Origin: Pyrus communis
Lineage: Eukaryota; Streptophyta; Magnoliopsida; Rosales; Rosaceae
Assembly (NCBI RefSeq): GCF_963583255.1
Contig: NC_084810.1
Location: 6,045,751-6,109,750, forward strand
Direction: 5' to 3'
Length of the DNA: 64,000 bases
Made by a program: the position numbers and the translations under genes. Position 1 is the first letter of the stretch; each line of letters starts with the position of its first letter. Under the pieces are notes generated by a model that was not told the origin of the DNA, did not search any database, and was given only the letters and a program-made list of their open reading frames with translations. Positions 58,606 through 64,000 of this stretch are shown here, one piece after another.

Positions 58606-59216
58606 ATGGCCAAGGAAGTTAAAATTGAAGCAAAAATATGTGTAGGGATTGAAGCCTTGTGGGAAGCTCTTGCAAAAGATTTGAGAATCTTGATTCCCAA
58701 AATCATCCCAAATTTGGTCAAGAGTGTGGAAGTGATAGAAGGGGATGGTGGCATTGGAACAGTCCCTTCTCTTCAGTTTTGGCTCTGGTATGTAACTCGG
58801 CCTTCAATGTTTGAGTATGAACAGCTTCTTTGAAATCCCTCCACCATATCACAATTTTTTATACAAAGCGATAATCTAAATCATTCTAATGGAAATGATT
58901 TCCACCATATTTCTTATTCTTTTATACACATGTTTATTTTTAGATTTTAAATCGAATAAACCAAATGTATTCAAATCATTTTTGGTTTTTTAATTATTTT
59001 TTATTATTTTTTATTTTTTACCACAGTAAGTATGATGATAAAAAAGATTTTGCAAAAATCATTTTTCATTAGAATAGTTTGGAGAGAGAGAATTCTAACT
59101 GGGTAAAAAATGTCATGTTTGTTTCTAACCAATTAGCCTAATCCACATCCATCATCATTGACATTTTTATGGTGACGTTTCTTTTCAAAATTATATGATG
59201 TTAAATGCTAATGATT

Positions 59217-59267
<51 letters not shown>

Positions 59268-59586
59268 TTTTTCCTTCTTCTGGGAACAATTTCAGATGTA
59301 CCAAAGATGAGTTACCAAAAGGAAAAGATTGTGGGGCTGATGAGTCTGTACACAAATTTGGGCTGCAAGACATTGAAGGGGGACACCTGAACTTTGGGTT
59401 TTCTTCATACAAAACAACATATTCCAACTTACTTCAATTCATGAGAAGGAGACCCTGGTGAGCATTAAGATCACCTATCAGTCTGAAGTGGAAGACAATA
59501 ACGCCATGCCATCTAAGACAACAATGTCCACTTTGGCTTTGGTAAAAAACTTAGAGGAATATTTGTTGAATAATGTTGCTGTCTAG
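58606..59586 (+). pseudogene. Bet v 1/phytohormone-binding-like protein, broken
   Basis: Exon 1 (58606-58787) begins MAKEVKIEAKICVGIEALWE and contains IIPNLVKSVEVIEGDGGIGT, the usual N-terminal strand and glycine loop of START/Bet v 1 proteins, close to the phytohormone-binding (PHBP) subgroup. An extra C after GGIGTV shifts the end of exon 1. A GTATGT donor lies at 58788 and the acceptor ATTTCAG at 59295. Exon 2 (59296-59586) reads DVPKMSYQKEKIV, then after a one-base loss DESVHKFGLQDIEGGHLNFG, then after another shift EKETLVSIKITYQSEVED and LEEYLLNNVAV-stop. Three frame changes make this a pseudogene. The family binds small hydrophobic ligands such as cytokinins and gibberellins. Confidence 0.82.
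59221..59272 (+). repeat. (TA)20 microsatellite plus T-run
   Basis: About 20 TA units (59221-59259) followed by a T-run, inside the intron of the pseudogene. Confidence 0.95.
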
Positions 59587-60030
59587 AATTTTGTTATCAT
59601 TCCAACAAGGTCTGGGCTGTTTCAATTCTAAATGGTAATTCGCCATTTTCTTGAGCTGGAAAAACCCATTATGGTTGTAATTTCAATAGTAAGCTCTTGA
59701 TAACAACTTTATTTTATTAATTAACAATCGTCATTCATAAGATTTGAACTCACAACCTCCTTTCTAAAAGTAGCGACCGAGTTCCAATAGACCAAATAAT
59801 CATTATTCTCATATCAAACTCAAATCTAAATTTGAGGATCCAAACGAGCCTTATGTTCTTTATTTATCTTGATATTTCATAATCAAGGCCATAATTAATT
59901 ATTGATAAACACGCATGCTTTGAGTAGCTAAAGCAAACAGCAGGTACATGTTTTCACTGCCAACATTCAGTTATTCCCTTAGAAGCTAATTGTTAAGCGT
60001 CCATATTATTTGTTATCTTGAATAAATCAC
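59587..60030. other. Intergenic with a SINE-like piece
   Basis: On the minus strand 59810-59695 has an A-box-like TTTGGTCTATTGGAACTCGG and a B-box TGAGTTCAAATC, so a tRNA-derived SINE fragment is likely. The rest is 3' flank of RC3. Confidence 0.45.
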
Positions 60031-61422
60031 TCATTTTTTGCAAACAATTCCATATCCTCCTGAGGATCTTCTGGTGCAATCAAGTGTGCCATAATCCACA
60101 ATTGCTGATCTATCATCCTCTGTCACACTTTCCTGTGCTGAGAACCTGCAAGAAACACAATCTGCCGACAGAAGAGATGAGGTTCGATACTTATCTTCAC
60201 CCCCCAAGACCGGCATTGCCACTCCAGGCTTTGCCGGGTTCTCAAAATCAGGCCTGTAAGTCCTTCCAAGCACTCCCTCAACTTTCGTGGACAGAGCAAA
60301 GAACTTAAACTGGACTTCCAAATGTGTAAAGCAGTCATCGGAAGGAACTTGATAGTTGTGGATTCTATCATCTTCTTTGGTTACGGGCACCACATTGATC
60401 ATAATCTCAGCAACATCCTTTAGGGACACAATAACACTGTTCTTGCTTGATATTCTCTCAACTTTAATATCCTTTTCTGGAGAATACCAAGTGGAGAGAT
60501 ACCCTTCTTGTAAATCTACATCGTTTCCGTTGTGGGTGAATTTTAAGTGGTCAATTTGATTGTCCCAAGCAGCTGCTTTGGTGGCTTCTACAGAGAAGCT
60601 GTGAGTGCTGAAAATGATTCCTAGGGCTTGAATCCAAGTGTAGTCACGGCTTCGTTCTGCTGGCCTATGGCCAATGAAGCGACCATTGATCTGGAGGTTG
60701 TTGTCTGAGACCAAGCTAAACTGCTGGTTGCTCTTGCCATGGAAATAGAAAACAATGCCATCACCGCCGATGAAGCGGGGATCATGGCATGCTGATCCAG
60801 GACTATTGCAGTTTGGTTTACGGTCTAGAAATATCAAACATTTACTTCATTTAATTTGTATACATAATTAACGGAAAAAGAATTAAAGTCCAATATCAAG
60901 CTACAAGGTAGGTAAAATTAACAATATCTCTTATATTTTAACGAAATTAAAGAGCCAAATAGCATTTCTCAAGCAATGTTCTTTTGTCAGATCAATAACT
61001 TTGGACCATGCATTCACACAAGTGCACCTGATCGACTAATGATCAAGTTTGATAGACTCATAATATATAATATGTCGGACTGTCTTAAAAATAATATTTT
61101 CACTACATTCATACGGGCTAACTTATTTAAATTTTGAGGACGCTACTAACACAAAGAAAACAAATGAAGCCGAGATTGTTAACATACTTTTGCAATGGGC
61201 CTTGCACATAGGGGAATCACAGTCAATATAGCAGACTTTAGCTTTCTGGTCTTCAGAGTAACTGCTAGGGCATTCATATGGGCATTCCACAGACTTTCCA
61301 AAGCATCGGCTTGCCGGGTTGGTACAGTAAAGAGATTTGTATGCTTTAGCTTGAAATGCTGCACCTGCAACAAATACTAGTACGATGACTAATGTGGTGG
61401 AACTGCTTCTTAACATCTCCAT
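60031..61422 (-). CDS. RC3: root-cap/LEA-related secreted protein
   Basis: Exons 61422-61188 and 60824-60031 join in phase 1 to 342 residues (K-N-R junction); the intron is GTATGT..TTCTAG, 363 bp. Signal peptide about 1-27 (STTLVIVLVFVAGAAFQAKA), then YCTNPASRCFGKSVECPYEC and VCYIDCDSPMCKAHC, then the Root_cap-type domain: GGDGIVFYFHGKSNQQFSLV, NLQINGRFIGHRP, INVVPVTKEDDRIHNYQVP, DDCFTHLEVQFKFF, GVLGRTYRPDF and the end GYGIVCKK. It is clearly a paralogue of RC1 and RC2 but more diverged, so it split earlier. No proline-rich hinge. Role unknown; secretion inferred from the signal peptide. Confidence 0.9.
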
Positions 61423-61490
61423 GCTTAATTGTTAATAGGCTGCAGATTTTAGGTCGATAGAATTGTAAGAAATGGATCAGTTTCCCATTG

Positions 61491-61500
61491 CTATTTATAG
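61491..61500 (-). promoter_or_regulatory. TATA box of RC3
   Basis: CTATAAATAG on the minus strand, about 70 bases before the RC3 start codon, a textbook plant TATA element. Confidence 0.65.
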
Positions 61501-63559
61501 ATTTAACCTTTTAATTTTGCTTTACATCTCAGATATCCTTATATTTTAAAGCTTGTGACTGAATCGATCCATAGCTGAAATTAGAAGTATGAACCGGAAT
61601 TGTTGGCTAGCACTTTGCCATTGTGAACATACATGCATGTTCGCATATTGTAGAAGATGAATGTCTTCAAATACAAATTAGGTTAGTTTGCTTGCATATG
61701 ATTCAGGAATTGGACTTTCGGCCATGATTATCTACATGTCAAATTATATCACTATCTGGTTTGGTTACTGATGATTCAGGATTGGACTACATTTGTAGAG
61801 GGTGGTTTTTTATACGATCTACTGTTCAAACACATGACTTCAGAGTGGAGTAAATATTCCTAATTACCTACAATTACCACATTTGTGTACCACAGTTGTA
61901 CGACCTTTTTAATAGAAAATGAATCCCACATTGACGTATTGGACAAGGGACCTTGCATGGACTTATAGTAAATTAAACTACTCTTCATATTGCTAATTAA
62001 TTTTATAGTGAAATCTCAACTTTTAGATCTTACATCTATTAGAGAAGTGATACACTCAATGGCTGAGCAAAAATAAAAAATAAAAAATCTATTAAAAGGG
62101 GTCAACCGTAGATAAAGATTTGACAAGTTGATTTCCCCTCATAGACGTTTTGAAGTGCCATATTACTGATATGAAAATTTATTTAAGAAATGTCAGCTTT
62201 TGTAGCTTGATTAAAGGTTTACTCAGTGAGAAGGTCTAATAAAAATAAAATTTGTTAACTTGAGAAGGGTTAGTCGACCACCTTGAGCATTTATCGGCTT
62301 TGTCTTTGGATAAAAAACGTGATTAGTGTTGCATTTTTTGTGCTAAAATGGTTTGGAGTTCGTAGTATATGCAATTTGATTTTATGGTCAATTGTAGCTT
62401 AAGGTATTTCCTAGGTTGTGTCTGTGCCTTGTTTTCTTTGGGAAGTAGCAATGTAGAGAAACCCCTTCGACAATTAAGGTGTACTTAAATGTAATTAGAC
62501 TGGTTCTGAGATGAAGATGTCCAGTTGACAAAAAGAGAGGGTCTTTGAGTTATTATGAAGAAAACAAAATTAGCATAAAAATTTGAATTAGGGATGAAGG
62601 CTTTATCTTACAATTTCTTTCTCATTTTCTAGCGAACGCTATATGTCTTACAATTAAATTAAATGAAAGATATTAAAGGAGAGAAAAATTATATAATGGG
62701 GATCTTATGGGGTGTCAAAAGAAGCTATATCTACCGATACTGGAGGGAGGAATCAAACTTGATATCTCTGGAACAGAGATGAATATTTTTAATAAATTGA
62801 GATATATAAGTCATTTTGGTGTTACAAGCACACCAAAATTTGATTTCGCATAAGGGATAATAGTTGTGCTTCCATATGGGAAACTTTTCTTTTCACTTAC
62901 GATTAACGAATCTTTACCGTTTTGGATATCATAATCGAAACAATTCATTTTCTTTATCATCATTTAAATATCATATATACAAAAAATCATTCAATTTGAA
63001 GATCGTTTAGTCATTCATACACGTTAAACCAATCAACGATTTTGATAATAAATAACATCTTCATGATGAACCGTTCATTTGTTTTATGCATATGAATAAC
63101 TAAAAGATTTCCAAATTAAATAATTTTTAACAAATATGATCTTTAGATAATGATAAAGAGAATGAACGTTGGATCTTTCTTATAAAGGGATTTGGTAGCA
63201 AAGACCCCCGTGGTATCTTTCTCTATGGATTCCTTACCTTTGAATCACAGTCTATGTCTAATAGGACTCAGGGTGATTCCGATTATGATGTTCGGACGGT
63301 AATAATTCGTAGGTGGGAGGACAAGTAAGTCCCCTTATGGGAACACGAGCATTATCCCTTATGGGAAATCAATTTTTGGTGTACTTGTAACACTGAAATA
63401 ATTTGTTTCTCAATTTATCAAGAGTATTCATCCCTTTGCCTGAGGTACAGAGTTTGATTCCTCTCTCCAGTCTCTTATTGAAAGAAAAAAATATAGTGGG
63501 CCACTTCACTACTTCAGGCCCAGACGATTTGTTACTGGACCTACTCATTTGCATGTCCA
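61501..63559. other. Intergenic, RC3 upstream
   Basis: About 2 kb without a supported gene. 'gaatcccacattgacgtattgg' (61921) and 'ttttatagtgaaatctcaac' recall TRIM-family words, possibly an old LTR. Nothing else is recognised. Confidence 0.4.
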
Positions 63560-64000
63560 GCATTGATCATCAATGTCAAAGCCCAGCGTCCCTTCATTTC
63601 CCTCCAATCCCCCATTTCAATTAACTCGTCGTTTCCATTTCGCATGCTCGCGTAAAAAAAAAATTAAAAACCCTAACTCCTACTGGACATGCAAAACCCT
63701 GCTAAATTTTCCAGTTTCTGATTCAACTCGGTCCAACCAGGTGAGTCGCCCTTCACTTTCAATTCCCGATAACATTTGCAACTACTATATTTTGCACCTT
63801 CTTGTGAATTGAATTTTGAGTGCAAAATTGGGGAATTAGGACTCGGATTTAGATTAATTTTAGTTCGTACTGACACTCTGAGTGATATTAACAGTGAGTT
63901 CTTGGTGAAATCCCTGGCTGGAGCTAGAAACAATATGGGTTTTGAGGGTAGAGATTCATATATGTGAATTGGCTGTTCAATTTGTGTGTAAAGATGATCA
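63560..64000 (+). other. Possible 5' leader of a gene running off the window
   Basis: A pyrimidine-rich stretch with AAAACCCTAAC (telo-box-like, near 63668) ends at TCGGTCCAACCAG|GTGAGTCG (donor about 63740), which looks like a first non-coding exon on the plus strand. No coding exon is visible before the end, so this stays tentative. Confidence 0.3.

Overview
The window is nuclear DNA of a flowering plant. It has spliced genes with GT-AG introns, a receptor-like kinase, tRNA-derived SINEs, TRIM, Copia, LINE, hAT and PIF/Harbinger elements, and a decayed plastid DNA insertion. Several repeat families look like those I know from apple and pear (Rosaceae, Maleae). That taxon is an inference from repeat flavour and no search was run. 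Gene density is low and most of the sequence is transposon debris.

Layout. 0.3-1.7 kb is a nuclear plastid insertion (trnA-UGC intron and 3' exon, 5' part of the 23S rRNA). 2.3-4.3 kb is an intact six-exon gene for a small conserved plant membrane protein. 4.6-30 kb is a repeat field: a 5'-truncated LINE, a SINE with a perfect 16-bp target duplication, minisatellites, a TRIM array of three LTRs and two internal domains, foldback MITEs, a hAT transposase fossil, PIF/Harbinger-type elements (one still showing both of its ORFs), and a second TRIM family. 31.4-34.0 kb is a complete THESEUS1-like CrRLK1L receptor kinase, followed by a 959-bp near-perfect palindrome. 36.0-61.4 kb holds three minus-strand paralogues of a secreted root-cap/LEA-related family (RC1, RC2, RC3), separated by transposons. 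RC1 has gained a 13-copy nonapeptide proline-rich hinge. RC2 appears to use a GC-AG intron.

Between RC1 and RC2 a TRIM of about 570 bp has been inflated to 4.6 kb. Its first LTR holds a hAT element carrying a fragment of a host RAB2-type GTPase gene and probably an F-box gene. Its second LTR holds a solo LTR that itself contains a Harbinger-like element. Between RC2 and RC3 a 5'-truncated LINE is split by a young Copia retrotransposon whose LTRs differ at 1 of 291 positions but whose pol is broken. A Bet v 1/phytohormone-binding-like pseudogene lies before RC3.

The host genes do not form a pathway. THE1 is a cell-wall integrity receptor and the root-cap-like proteins are predicted to be secreted, so both act at the cell surface, but the sequence shows no functional link. 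The most notable features are the nested, TSD-resolved insertions, the gene-capturing hAT, the paralogue cluster with its new proline-rich hinge, and the large palindrome beside THE1.
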